Origin: Yimella sp. cx-51
GTDB lineage: Bacteria; Actinomycetota; Actinomycetes; Actinomycetales; Dermatophilaceae
Direction: 5' to 3'
Length of the DNA: 64,000 bases
Assembly: GCF_017654605.1 (NCBI RefSeq)
Contig: NZ_CP072113.1
Coordinates: forward strand, 2,356,001-2,420,000
Part shown: piece by piece, positions 9,282-18,388 of the stretch
Position numbering within the stretch: position 1 is the first letter of the stretch
How the letters are laid out: each line of letters starts with the position of its first letter
Program-made: the position numbers and the translations under genes
The notes under the pieces: model-generated
What the model was told of the DNA's origin: nothing
The model's database searches: none
Seen by the model: only the letters and a program-made list of their open reading frames with translations

Positions 9282-11183
9282 TCAGGACTTGTCGGCGTTG
9301 CGAGCGCGCGAGGCGGCCTTGGCGCGGTCGTTCGCATTCAACTCGACCTTACGAATGCGCACGGCCTCCGGGGTCACTTCGACGCACTCGTCTTCGCGGC
9401 AGAACTCAAGACTCTGCTCCAACGACAGCTTGCGCGGCGGGATGACCTTCTCGAAGTTGTCGGCCGAGGAGGCTCGCACGTTGGTGAGCTTCTTCTCCTT
9501 GGTGATGTTGACGTCCATGTCGTCGGCGCGGGAGTTCTCCCCGACGATCATGCCCTCGTACACCTGGGTGCCGGGCTCGACGAAGAGTGTGCCGCGCTCC
9601 TGGAGGTTGACCATCGCATACGCGGTGACCGGGCCGGTGCGGTCGGCGACCATCGAGCCCGACATGCGGGTGGTGATGGTGCCGAACCACGGCTCGTAAC
9701 CGTCGAAGACGTGGTTGGCGATGCCGGTGCCGCGGGTCTCGGTGAGGAACTCGGTACGGAAGCCGATCAGGCCACGCGAGGGCACCTTGAACTCCATCCG
9801 GATCCAGCCGGTGCCGTGGTTGGTCATCTGCTCCATGCGGCCCTTGCGGGACGCGAGGATCTGGGTGATCGTACCGAGGTACTCCTCGGGGGTGTCGATG
9901 GTCAGGTGCTCCACCGGCTCGTGCACCTTGCCGTCGATCTCCTTGGTGACCACCTGCGGCTTGCCCACGGTGAGCTCGTATCCCTCACGCCGCATCTGCT
10001 CCACCAGGATCGCCAGCGCCAACTCACCGCGGCCCTGCACCTCCCAGGCATCGGGACGTTCGGTCGGCAGGATCCGCAGCGAGACGTTGCCGATGAGTTC
10101 GCGATCGAGGCGGTCTTTCACCATGCGGGCGGTGACCTTCGCGCCGCGCACCTTGCCCACCAGCGGTGAGGTGTTGGTGCCGATCGTCATCGAGATGGCC
10201 GGCTCGTCAACCGTGATGAGCGGCAACGGAATCGGGTTGTCGGCGTCAGCGAGGGTCTCGCCGATCGTGATCTCAGGAATACCGGCGACAGCGATGATGT
10301 CGCCAGGGCCGGCCTTCTCGGCGGGTTCACGGTCGAGTCCGTCGGTCATGAGCAGTTCGGTGATCTTCACCTTCTGCTGGCTGCCGTCGGCGCGACACCA
10401 CATGACCTGCTGGCCCTTGGTGATCTCGCCGTTGCGCACCCTCAACAGCGCCAGACGGCCCAGGAAGTTGGAGGAGTCGAGGTTGGTGACGTGGGCCTGC
10501 AGCGGCGCTTCGTCGTCGTAGGACGGCGCCGGGATCGTCTCCAGGATCGTCTTGAAGAGCGCCTCCAGGGAGTCGCCCTCGGGCAGTTGGCCGTTGGTCG
10601 GACGGGTCGTCGCGGCGATGCCGTTCTTGCCCGATGCGTAGACCACGGGGAAGTCGAGCTGGTCCATGTTGCCCTGCGCGTCGTCCAGCAGGTCCATGAA
10701 CAACTCGTAGGCCTCGTCCTCGACCTCCTCGATGCGGGCGTCGGGGCGGTCGACCTTGTTGATGCACAGAATCACCGGCATCTTGGCGGCGAGCGCCTTG
10801 CGCAGCACGAAGCGGGTCTGGGGCAGCGGACCTTCGGAGGCGTCGACCAGCAGCACCACGCCGTCGACCATCGACAGGCCGCGCTCGACCTCGCCACCGA
10901 AGTCGGCGTGGCCGGGAGTGTCGATGATGTTGATGGTGACCGTCTTGCCTTCGGCAGCCGGACCGTCATAGCTGATGGCGGTGTTCTTGGCGAGGATCGT
11001 GATGCCCTTCTCCCGCTCGAGATCGCCGGAGTCCATCACCCGCTCACCGGTGGTCTCGACGGTCTGCCGTTCGCCGAACGCACCCGTCTGCCAGAGCATC
11101 TTGTCGACGAGGGTGGTCTTGCCGTGGTCGACGTGGGCAACGATGGCGACGTTACGGACGTCGTCGCGGGTCTGAAAAGCCAT
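9282..11183 (-). CDS. typA: Translational GTPase TypA/BipA
   Basis: 633-aa ribosome-associated GTPase. The N-terminal G domain has P-loop AHVDHGKTT, G2/G3 (EREKGITI, DTPGHADFGGEV) and the base-specificity motif NKVD. An EF-Tu domain 2, two EF-G-like domains and the BipA-specific C-terminal domain (FVEPGTQVYEGMIVGENSR) follow. Full length for the family. It acts in ribosome assembly and stress or cold adaptation. It is divergent from the peptide importer operon, about 180 bp away. Confidence 0.97.
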   Translation of the reverse strand: MAFQTRDDVRNVAIVAHVDHGKTTLVDKMLWQTGAFGERQTVETTGERVMDSGDLEREKGITILAKNTAISYDGPAAEGKTVTINIIDTPGHADFGGEVERGLSMVDGVVLLVDASEGPLPQTRFVLRKALAAKMPVILCINKVDRPDARIEEVEDEAYELFMDLLDDAQGNMDQLDFPVVYASGKNGIAATTRPTNGQLPEGDSLEALFKTILETIPAPSYDDEAPLQAHVTNLDSSNFLGRLALLRVRNGEITKGQQVMWCRADGSQQKVKITELLMTDGLDREPAEKAGPGDIIAVAGIPEITIGETLADADNPIPLPLITVDEPAISMTIGTNTSPLVGKVRGAKVTARMVKDRLDRELIGNVSLRILPTERPDAWEVQGRGELALAILVEQMRREGYELTVGKPQVVTKEIDGKVHEPVEHLTIDTPEEYLGTITQILASRKGRMEQMTNHGTGWIRMEFKVPSRGLIGFRTEFLTETRGTGIANHVFDGYEPWFGTITTRMSGSMVADRTGPVTAYAMVNLQERGTLFVEPGTQVYEGMIVGENSRADDMDVNITKEKKLTNVRASSADNFEKVIPPRKLSLEQSLEFCREDECVEVTPEAVRIRKVELNANDRAKAASRARNADKS

Positions 11184-11363
11184 TCCTTAATTCTCTCAGA
11201 AAATGACAACTGCTCCGACCACACCCTGACCGGGGCCCGGACGCTCGGACTCAGATCGGTAACGGTCCCCCTTGCCTGGCTGAACATGTGATCCACAGCA
11301 CTAAGGTCGACGGATCGACAGGTTCCGGGCCGGACCCCCGCCCGCCACGATGAGGAGAAATGA

Positions 11364-13025
11364 ATGAAGAGCTCTCGGATGACCACTGCTTTGGCAGTGG
11401 TGGGTTCCGCGGCGCTGGTGCTTTCGGGCTGCGCCGAGTCCAAGCGGGAATCGACCGACAACACCTCCGGTGCTGCCGGCGCCTCCAACGCCACGATGAC
11501 CTTCGCGGCAGCAGGCGCCCCGTCGACCTTCGACCCGTTCTACGCCTCGGACGGTGAGACCTTCCGCATCAGCCGGCAGATCTTCGACACCCTCGTCGCC
11601 TTCAAGCCGGGCACCGCCGACATGGAGCCGGGCCTGGCCACCAGCTGGACCCCCTCGGCCGACGGCAAGACCTGGACCTTCAAGCTGCGCACCGGCGTAA
11701 AGTTCACCGACGGCACCCCGTTCAATGCGGACGCCGCCTGCAAGAACTTCGAGCGCATGGACAAGCAGAACGACGCCGGTCAGAGTGCGGCCGGTTACTG
11801 GGCCGACAACATGGGCGGCTTCAACAAGAGCAAGGACGACCTCTACCAGGGCTGCACCGCCAAGGGTGACGACACCATCGAGCTGAAGCTCCTGCGTCCG
11901 ACCTCGAAGTTCCCGGCGCTGCTGGGTCTGCCGTCGTGGTCGATGCAGAGCCCCACCGCCATGGACAAGGGCAAGGCCAACGACGTCAAGGCACAGGGCG
12001 ATGGCATCACGCAGTCGGAGTACGCCTCCAAGATGCCGACCGGCACGGGCGCCTTCAAGTTCGAGAAGTACGACGTCCAGAACAAGACGATCACCCTCGT
12101 CCGCAACGACAACTACTGGGGCGACAAGGCCAAGATCGGCAAACTGGTCTTCAAGATCATCAGCGACGGCACCTCGCGCAAGCAGGCGCTGCTGGCCGGT
12201 GAGGTCGACGGTTACGACCTGCCGAGCCCGGTCGACTGGCCGTCGCTGAAGTCGGCGGGCATGAACCTCGAGGTGCGTCCGGCGTTCAACATCCTCTACC
12301 TGGGCCTCAACCCCTCCAAGACGCCCGCGCTGAAGGACGTGCGTGTGCGTCAGGCGCTGGCCTACGGCATCAACCGTGAGCAGTTCGTCAAGACACAGTT
12401 GCCCGAGGGCGCCGAGGTCGCCACGCAGTGGTACCCCAAGACCGTCGACGGTTTCAGCGACTCGGTCGAGAAGTACCCCTACGACCCCAACAAAGCCAGG
12501 GACCTGCTGAAGCAGGCCGGCCAGAGCAACCTCACGATCGACTTCTGGTACCCCTCCGAGGTCAGCCGGCCCTACATGCCGGACCCGCTGAAGGTCTACC
12601 AGGCGATCAAGAGCGACTGGGAGAAGATCGGCATCAAGGTCAACGCCGTCACCAAGCCCTGGAACGGTGGCTACCTCGACGGCACCAAGGCGGGTCAGGC
12701 TCCGGCATTCCTGCTGGGTTGGACCGGTGACTACAACACGCCGGACAACTTCATCGCCAACTTCTTCAGCAACAAGTCGATGGGCATCGAGGCCTACCCG
12801 TGGGGCGCCGATTTCCGCAAGAACATGAGCGACAACGACTCCATCGTCGACCCGGCCAAGCGCACCGCGGCCTACAAGACGCTCAGCGACAAGATCATGA
12901 AGGAGTACATGCCGGGTGTGCCGATCTCGCACTCGCCGCCGGCGATCGTGTTCGGTAAGAACATCTCCGGCATCGTCGCCAGCCCGCTGACGGCGGAGGA
13001 CTTCGCGACGGCAGTCAAGAAGTAG
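11364..13025 (+). CDS. ABC transporter substrate-binding lipoprotein, SBP_bac_5 (oligopeptide/dipeptide) family
   Basis: 553-aa extracellular lipoprotein. The signal peptide carries lipobox VLSGC (Cys about residue 22), so the protein is lipid-anchored outside the membrane. The mature protein shows family-5 landmarks: an early strand TFDPFYASDGET, EPGLATSWTPSADGKTWTF, GVKFTDGTPFNA and the late RQALAYGINREQF. A clear ribosome site (gaggag) precedes ATG 11364. It heads the importer operon. The substrate is probably oligopeptides, but nickel or other ligands are possible for this family. Confidence 0.93.
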   Translation: MKSSRMTTALAVVGSAALVLSGCAESKRESTDNTSGAAGASNATMTFAAAGAPSTFDPFYASDGETFRISRQIFDTLVAFKPGTADMEPGLATSWTPSADGKTWTFKLRTGVKFTDGTPFNADAACKNFERMDKQNDAGQSAAGYWADNMGGFNKSKDDLYQGCTAKGDDTIELKLLRPTSKFPALLGLPSWSMQSPTAMDKGKANDVKAQGDGITQSEYASKMPTGTGAFKFEKYDVQNKTITLVRNDNYWGDKAKIGKLVFKIISDGTSRKQALLAGEVDGYDLPSPVDWPSLKSAGMNLEVRPAFNILYLGLNPSKTPALKDVRVRQALAYGINREQFVKTQLPEGAEVATQWYPKTVDGFSDSVEKYPYDPNKARDLLKQAGQSNLTIDFWYPSEVSRPYMPDPLKVYQAIKSDWEKIGIKVNAVTKPWNGGYLDGTKAGQAPAFLLGWTGDYNTPDNFIANFFSNKSMGIEAYPWGADFRKNMSDNDSIVDPAKRTAAYKTLSDKIMKEYMPGVPISHSPPAIVFGKNISGIVASPLTAEDFATAVKK

Positions 13026-13041
13026 TTCGCCCCTGTTCGGC

Positions 13042-13093
13042 AACAGGACGGCGGTCGTCTCCTAGGGTTACGGAGCACGGCCGCCGTCCTGTT
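13042..13093 (+). promoter_or_regulatory. Intra-operon stem-loop between binding-protein and permease genes
   Basis: Arms 13042-13054 and 13081-13093 form a perfect 13-bp stem with a 26-nt apex that can pair further. It lies between the binding-protein stop and the first permease start with no U-run after it. Such hairpins often act as partial terminators or 3'-end stabilisers that keep the binding protein in excess over the membrane subunits; this role is inferred. Confidence 0.6.
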
Positions 13094-13133
13094 CGCAGGA
13101 CCCGTTCATCATCTGCGCAGGAAGGAACCCACG

Positions 13134-14138
13134 TTGCTGCGTTATATCGCCCGTCGGGTCATCCAGATGATCGGTGTGATGTTCGCCCTTTCACTGCTGA
13201 TCTTCTGCTGGCTACGACTCCTTCCCGGCGGGACGGTGTCGGCCATGCTCGGCGAGCGCGCCACCCCCGAGCGCGCGGCCCAACTCCGTAAGACACTCGG
13301 TCTCGACCAGCCGCTACCGGTGCAGTACTGGACCTTCCTTAAGAACGCCGCGCAGGGTCAATTCGGTGTCAGTTCTCAGGTGCAGCCGGGCACCGACGCC
13401 ATGCAGGTCTTCCTCAACCGCCTGCCGGCGACGATGGAGCTTGCCGCCTTCGCCATCATTCTCGCGCTCATCACCGCGATCCCGCTGGGCTATCTGGCGG
13501 CCAAGCGCCGCGGCGGTTTCTTCGACACCCTCGGCATTCTTGGGTCGCTCGTCGGCGTCGCCGTCCCGGTCTTCTTCCTGGCGATCATGCTGCGTCAGTA
13601 CTTCTCGGTCGAGTGGCATCTGCTCCCGCTGACCGGACGGCAGAGTGTCGAAGCCACCCGTGTCACCGGCTTCTTCGTCTTCGACGGGCTGATCACTCGG
13701 GAGTTCGACGCCGCGTGGGACGCCCTGAAGCACCTCATCCTCCCGGCAATAGCGCTCGCGACCATTCCGTTCGCGATCATCTTCCGCATCACGCGCGCCG
13801 CCGTGCTCGACGTATTGGACGAAGACTTCGTCCGCACCGCGGAGGCGAAGGGCCTGACGAACAACGTCATCCGCCGCCGCCACGTGCTGCGTAACGCAAT
13901 GCTGCCGGTGGTCACCACCATCGGTCTGCAGGTGGGCGGCCTGCTCACCGGCGCTGTGCTGACCGAGACGGTGTTCTCCATTCCGGGCCTGGGTGACGCC
14001 ATGAAGGTGGGCTTCGAGAACAAGGACTACTCCGTCGTGCAAGTGCTGATCGTGATGGCAGCGCTCACCTATGTAGTGGTCAACCTCCTGGTCGACATCG
14101 CCTATGCCTACATCGACCCCCGAGTGCGGATCAGGTGA
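13134..14138 (+). CDS. ABC transporter permease, DppB/OppB type
   Basis: 334-aa inner-membrane subunit. The N terminus (LRYIARRVIQMIGVMFALS) is the conserved first helix of the DppB family, and the C-terminal half contains the EAA-type loop EAKGLTNNVIRRRHVLRNA that contacts the ATPases. About six membrane helices. The start is a TTG at 13134 with a strong ribosome site (aggaagga, 13119-13126) 7 nt upstream. No earlier ATG fits the family N terminus. Confidence 0.93.
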   Translation: MLRYIARRVIQMIGVMFALSLLIFCWLRLLPGGTVSAMLGERATPERAAQLRKTLGLDQPLPVQYWTFLKNAAQGQFGVSSQVQPGTDAMQVFLNRLPATMELAAFAIILALITAIPLGYLAAKRRGGFFDTLGILGSLVGVAVPVFFLAIMLRQYFSVEWHLLPLTGRQSVEATRVTGFFVFDGLITREFDAAWDALKHLILPAIALATIPFAIIFRITRAAVLDVLDEDFVRTAEAKGLTNNVIRRRHVLRNAMLPVVTTIGLQVGGLLTGAVLTETVFSIPGLGDAMKVGFENKDYSVVQVLIVMAALTYVVVNLLVDIAYAYIDPRVRIR

Positions 14139-14145
14139 TCGCCCC

Positions 14146-15108
14146 ATGGTCTTGAACGCGAATGACAAGAAGCAGCGCATCGACGATCTCGCTGCCACTG
14201 CGGGTGGCAATGTCGACGTCGGTGGAATCGACGACGCGGAGGGCGTGAGCCTGATCCGCAGCGCGTGGGAGCGCCTGCGCCGTAACCCACGCTTCCTGCT
14301 TGGCAGCACCATCGTGCTGCTCATCATCTTGATGGCGATCTTCGCCCCGCTGCTCGCGCCGAACGATCCCACGGTCGAAATGCTCAAGGATCAGACCAGT
14401 ACCAATAATCCGATCCCGCCCGCCCAGGACGGCTACCCCCTCGGCGGCGACAGCAGCGGCCGCGATCTGCTCAGCCGCCTCATCTACGGGGCGCGGCAGA
14501 CCCTGCTCATCGCCTTCGGCGCCACCGGTATCGCCTTCTTCGCGGGCCTCGTGCTCGGCACGCTCGCCGGAGCCTTCGGCGGCTGGGTCGATTCGCTCAT
14601 CATGCGCGTCGTCGACGTGATGCTCTCGCTGCCGTCACTGCTGCTGGCGTTCTCGATCACCGCCCTCTTCGCCCGCGGTTCGGTGTGGACGGTGATCGTC
14701 GCGATCGGCATCGCGATGACACCCACCTTCGCCCGTTTGCTGCGCGGCTCGATGATGGCGCAGCGATCCAGCGATCACGTGCTCGCCGCTCAGTCGTTGG
14801 GTGTGAAAAGGCACAATGTGATCTTCCGGCACATGCTGCCCAACTCCCTGTCCCCGGTGCTGGTGCAGGCCACGATGGTCTTCGCCACCTCGATCGTCGA
14901 CGCTGCGGCGCTGAGCTTCCTGGGCGTCGGTAACCCGGACGACCGCGACGCCGAGTGGGGCCAGATGCTCGGTCAGGCGCAGAATTTCGTCGACACCTAC
15001 CCCAGCCAGGCCATCTTGCCGGCCCTGCTCATCATCGCTGCCGCTCTCGGCTTCACGCTGATGGGTGAATCGCTGCGCGAAGCCCTCGACCCCAAGTCAC
15101 GGAGGTGA
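14146..15108 (+). CDS. ABC transporter permease, DppC/OppC type
   Basis: 320 aa. After a polar N terminus of about 50 residues comes a helix (FLLGSTIVLLIILMAIFAPL), then the periplasmic segment with HPLGGD-like YPLGGDSSGRDLLSRLIYGA, then five helices. The EAA loop is SLGVKRHNVIFRHMLPNS. It is the second permease of the peptide importer. ATG 14146 is 7 bp after the previous stop. The longer open frame starting within the upstream gene would add 14 residues without family support. Confidence 0.93.
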   Translation: MVLNANDKKQRIDDLAATAGGNVDVGGIDDAEGVSLIRSAWERLRRNPRFLLGSTIVLLIILMAIFAPLLAPNDPTVEMLKDQTSTNNPIPPAQDGYPLGGDSSGRDLLSRLIYGARQTLLIAFGATGIAFFAGLVLGTLAGAFGGWVDSLIMRVVDVMLSLPSLLLAFSITALFARGSVWTVIVAIGIAMTPTFARLLRGSMMAQRSSDHVLAAQSLGVKRHNVIFRHMLPNSLSPVLVQATMVFATSIVDAAALSFLGVGNPDDRDAEWGQMLGQAQNFVDTYPSQAILPALLIIAAALGFTLMGESLREALDPKSRR

Positions 15109-15112
15109 CCTG

Positions 15113-16153
15113 ATGAGCCTCGCTGCTGAATCGATCCCGCACCGCCGCTCCTCTGCCGGCGACGCCCTGCTGCAGGTGCGCGACCTGTCCGTCACGTTCG
15201 GTACGAAGGGCAAGCGTCCGTTCACCGCCGTCGACGGTGTGTCGTTCGACGTGCGTCCCGGCCAGACGGTCGGCCTGGTCGGAGAATCCGGCTGTGGCAA
15301 GTCGGTGACCTCCATGGCGATCATGGGTCTGCTGCCCAAGCGCGGCAACAAGGTGACCGGCTCGGTGATGTTCGAGGACACCGACCTGCTGAAGCTGAGC
15401 GACAACCAGATGCGCGACCGTCGCGGCAAGGACGTCGCGATGATCTTCCAGGATCCGCTCTCCTCGCTGAATCCTGTTGTGCCGCTGGGCATCCAGGTGA
15501 CCGAGGTGATCGAGCGCCACCGTGGGCTCTCCCGCAAGGAGGCCATGCCGGAGGCGCGCGAACTGCTCGACAAGGTGGGCATCCCCGACCCGCAGCGACG
15601 CCTCAAGGAATACCCGCACCAACTGTCGGGCGGTATGCGCCAGCGTGCTCTGATCGCCATGGCGTTGGCCTGCAAACCACGCCTGCTCATCGCCGACGAG
15701 CCGACCACCGCGCTCGACGTCACCATCCAGGCGCAGATCCTGACCCTGCTGCGCGATCTGGTGCGCGAATCCGACACCGCCCTGATCATGATCACCCACG
15801 ATCTGGGCGTGGTCGCCGGGCTCTGTGACGAGGTCAATGTGTTGTACGGCGGACGCATCGTCGAGCGCGCTGCCCGCCACGACCTCTTCGCTCATCCGCG
15901 TCACCCCTACACCTCCGGTCTGCTGGCATCGATCCCGCGGCTGGACGACAACCGCGGCGGACGCCTCAACCCGGTGCCGGGGTCGGTGGCCGACAACCTG
16001 CCGTGGACCTCCGCCTGCGCGTTCGCGCCCCGCTGCTCCCAGCCCGTCAACCAGTGCACGGCGCAGTCGCCGGAGCTGGTCAAAGACCGTGCGGGCCCCG
16101 ACGGCGAACGCTTCCTGCGCTGCTTCAACCCGATGGAGGGTGATTCCAAGTGA
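15113..16153 (+). CDS. ABC transporter ATP-binding protein, DppD/OppD type
   Basis: 346-aa ATPase with Walker A GESGCGKS, Q-loop MIFQDPLSSLNPV, signature LSGGMRQRALIAMALAC and Walker B LLIADEPTTALDV. The C-terminal oligopeptide-transporter region has the Cys-rich CAFAPRCSQPVNQC that can hold a 4Fe-4S cluster in this family. ATG 15113 has the site ggaggtga directly upstream, overlapping the previous stop. It pairs with the next gene as a hetero-dimeric ATPase. Confidence 0.95.
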   Translation: MSLAAESIPHRRSSAGDALLQVRDLSVTFGTKGKRPFTAVDGVSFDVRPGQTVGLVGESGCGKSVTSMAIMGLLPKRGNKVTGSVMFEDTDLLKLSDNQMRDRRGKDVAMIFQDPLSSLNPVVPLGIQVTEVIERHRGLSRKEAMPEARELLDKVGIPDPQRRLKEYPHQLSGGMRQRALIAMALACKPRLLIADEPTTALDVTIQAQILTLLRDLVRESDTALIMITHDLGVVAGLCDEVNVLYGGRIVERAARHDLFAHPRHPYTSGLLASIPRLDDNRGGRLNPVPGSVADNLPWTSACAFAPRCSQPVNQCTAQSPELVKDRAGPDGERFLRCFNPMEGDSK

Positions 16154-17298
16154 CCGCCACTGCCTCCGAGCACGGCGCCGACCACAAGCCTGCCGACGAC
16201 GTCCTGGTCGACGTCCGCGGTATGAAGGTGCACTTCCCGATCAAGCGCGGCCTCATCTTCGACAAGGTGGTCGGCCACGTTTACGCGGTCGACGGCATCG
16301 ACCTGCAGATCAAGCGCGGCGAGACCTACGGCCTGGTCGGCGAATCCGGTTGCGGCAAATCAACTTTCGGACGCGCGCTGCTGCGCCTGGAAGAGCCGAC
16401 GGAAGGCACTGCCTACTTCGACGGCGTCGACATCGCCTCGCTCAAGGGCGAAGAACTGCGCACCAAGCGCAAGGACATGCAGATGGTCTTCCAGGACCCG
16501 CTGTCGAGCCTCGACCCGCGCCAGACCGTCGAAGCGCTGCTGTTGGAAGGCATGCAGGCGCACGGGCTGACCAAGGACAAGGCGACTGCCGGCAAGCGTC
16601 TGCGGGAGTTGCTCTCTGCAGTGGGTCTGCCGCCTGCCGCGTTGAAGAAGTACCCGCACGAGTTCTCCGGGGGTCAGCGTCAGCGCATCGGTATCGCCCG
16701 CGCGCTCTCGGTCGACCCCAAGCTGATCGTCGCCGACGAGCCGGTCTCCGCGCTCGACGTCTCCGTGCAGGCACAGGTGATCAACCTGCTCGAAGACCTG
16801 CAGGAGGAGTTCGGACTCACCTACCTCGTGGTGGCCCACGACCTCGCCGTGGTGCGCCACATCAGTGACCGGATCGGCGTGATGTACCTCGGCTCGCTGG
16901 TCGAGGAGTCTGACGCCGACAGCCTCTACGCCGAGCCGCTGCACCCCTACACACGGGCCCTGATGTCAGCAGTGCCGGTGCCCGACCCCACGATTGAGGA
17001 CACCCGCGAACGCATCATCCTGGTCGGCGACCTCCCGAGCCCGGCCAATCCGCCGAGCGGCTGCCGCTTCCACACCCGCTGCCCGTGGCGGCAGGAGAGC
17101 AAGTGCGACACCGATCGTCCGGAGCTTCGTGTGGTGCAGATCAACGGGGTGTCCGCCGGGCACCGCGTGGCCTGCCACTACGCCGAGCAGATCCAGTCGG
17201 GTGAGCTGCAGCCGCACGACGTGCAGGCCGTCGCCGTCGACCCCAACCTCGGCGAGTCCGACGCCGGCGGGTCGATGTTCCAGCCTGAGTCGGTCTGA
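16150..17298 (+). CDS. ABC transporter ATP-binding protein, DppF/OppF type
   Basis: 382-aa partner ATPase: Walker A GESGCGKST, Q-loop MVFQDPLSSLDPRQ, signature FSGGQRQRIGIARALS and Walker B LIVADEPVSALDV. The C-terminal Cys motif is CRFHTRCPWRQESKC. The GTG start at 16150 overlaps the stop of the DppD-type gene by 4 bp. It is the last gene of the five-gene importer operon. The tail after residue 345 is acidic and not conserved in the family. Confidence 0.95.
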   Translation: MTATASEHGADHKPADDVLVDVRGMKVHFPIKRGLIFDKVVGHVYAVDGIDLQIKRGETYGLVGESGCGKSTFGRALLRLEEPTEGTAYFDGVDIASLKGEELRTKRKDMQMVFQDPLSSLDPRQTVEALLLEGMQAHGLTKDKATAGKRLRELLSAVGLPPAALKKYPHEFSGGQRQRIGIARALSVDPKLIVADEPVSALDVSVQAQVINLLEDLQEEFGLTYLVVAHDLAVVRHISDRIGVMYLGSLVEESDADSLYAEPLHPYTRALMSAVPVPDPTIEDTRERIILVGDLPSPANPPSGCRFHTRCPWRQESKCDTDRPELRVVQINGVSAGHRVACHYAEQIQSGELQPHDVQAVAVDPNLGESDAGGSMFQPESV

Positions 17299-17345
17299 TC
17301 CACAGGCCGACCCCGGTCGTCCCCCTCCCAGCCAGTCTCGTCGCA

Positions 17346-17430
17346 AACGCGGCGGTTCTTCACGAACGCGGCGGTTGTAGCTGTCGCATCGGTGAACAGC
17401 CGCCGCGTTTGGTGCTGGAAGGGCCGCGTT
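17346..17430. repeat. Intergenic repeat cluster with terminator-like hairpin
   Basis: In the interval between two convergent genes, AACGCGGCGGTT occurs twice (17346-17357, 17365-17376). The second copy pairs with 17396-17409 over 14 bp with one G-U. An 18-mer at 17413-17430 recurs exactly, in inverted orientation, at 61431-61448. The hairpin could end both transcripts; the shared 18-mer suggests a dispersed REP-like family. Confidence 0.65.
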
Positions 17431-17437
17431 TGGAGGA

Positions 17438-18388
17438 TCAGACCTCCGGCCAGAACTCCCGCATCACGGTGCGCAACGTGTCGACGCTGTGGGCGAAGCG
17501 CTGCTGCTCGCGCTCGTCGAGGTCGAGTTCGATGACATCGCGCACTCCGCGGCGGCCGATGCTGGCCGGCACACCGATGTAGAGGTTGCTGTAGCCGTAG
17601 TCGCCGTCCAGGAGCGCTGAGACAGGGAGCGTGACCTTTTGGTTCGACAGGATGGCGCGGGTGATTCGGGCCAGCGCCATGCCGATGCCGTAACTGGTCG
17701 AGCCCTTGGCCGCGATGATGTCGTACGCGGCGTCTCGCGTACGCACGTAGATGTCTTCGATGTCGGCTTCAATCTGCGGATTCGCACCGATCCGCTTGGT
17801 CAGCGATCGACCGGCGATGGACGCCGAACTCCACACGGGCAGTTCGGAATCGCCGTGTTCGCCGATGATCAGCGCGTGCACGTTGGTGGTCGACACCTCG
17901 AAGTACTGCGCCAGGTTGTAGCGCAGTCGCGCGGTGTCGAGGCTGGTGCCCGAGCCCAGCACCTGCGACGAGGGCAGACCGCTGGTGCGCCAGGTGGCGT
18001 AGGTGAGGATGTCGACCGGGTTGGTGGCCACCAGGAAGATGCCGTCGAAGCCGCTGGCCATCACCTTGCTCACGATGCCCTGGGTGATCTCGATATTGGT
18101 GCCGACCATGTCGAGCCGGGTCTGCCCGGGCTTCTGCGCGGCGCCTGCGCAGAGCACCACGATCGCGGCGTCCTTGCATTCCTCGTAGCCGCCGTGCGTG
18201 ACGGTGATCGGGCTGGGCGCCCACGCCTCACAGTGGTTGAGGTCGATCGCTTCGCCGCGGGTGCGGTCCTCGTCGGCGTCGAGCAGCACCAACTCGTCGG
18301 CGATGCCCTGGTTGACCAACGCATAGGCGTAAGCGATGCCCACAGCTCCCGCGCCGATCAGGACGACCTTGTTCTCGACGTACTTCAT
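17438..18388 (-). CDS. ldh: L-lactate dehydrogenase
   Basis: 316-aa NAD-dependent enzyme interconverting pyruvate and L-lactate. The Rossmann loop GAGAVGIAYAYALVNQG is at the N terminus. Substrate Arg and catalytic residues appear in AGAAQKPGQTRLD, VATNPVDILTY and the active-site GEHGDSELPVWS (proton-acceptor His). The length matches tetrameric bacterial LDH. ATG 18388 is chosen because it gives the family N terminus and overlaps the Nudix gene stop by 4 bp. The longer frame upstream lies inside the Nudix gene. The gene converges on the peptide importer operon. Confidence 0.95.
   Translation of the reverse strand: MKYVENKVVLIGAGAVGIAYAYALVNQGIADELVLLDADEDRTRGEAIDLNHCEAWAPSPITVTHGGYEECKDAAIVVLCAGAAQKPGQTRLDMVGTNIEITQGIVSKVMASGFDGIFLVATNPVDILTYATWRTSGLPSSQVLGSGTSLDTARLRYNLAQYFEVSTTNVHALIIGEHGDSELPVWSSASIAGRSLTKRIGANPQIEADIEDIYVRTRDAAYDIIAAKGSTSYGIGMALARITRAILSNQKVTLPVSALLDGDYGYSNLYIGVPASIGRRGVRDVIELDLDEREQQRFAHSVDTLRTVMREFWPEV

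Noticed and set aside
9042-11291. Open frames on the plus strand over typA
   Set aside because: Antisense shadows of a perfectly conserved GTPase gene.
11301-13043. 580-codon minus-strand open frame antisense to the peptide-binding protein gene
   Set aside because: Composition is Arg/Gly/Val-rich as expected for a shadow frame, and the plus strand encodes a complete SBP_bac_5 lipoprotein.
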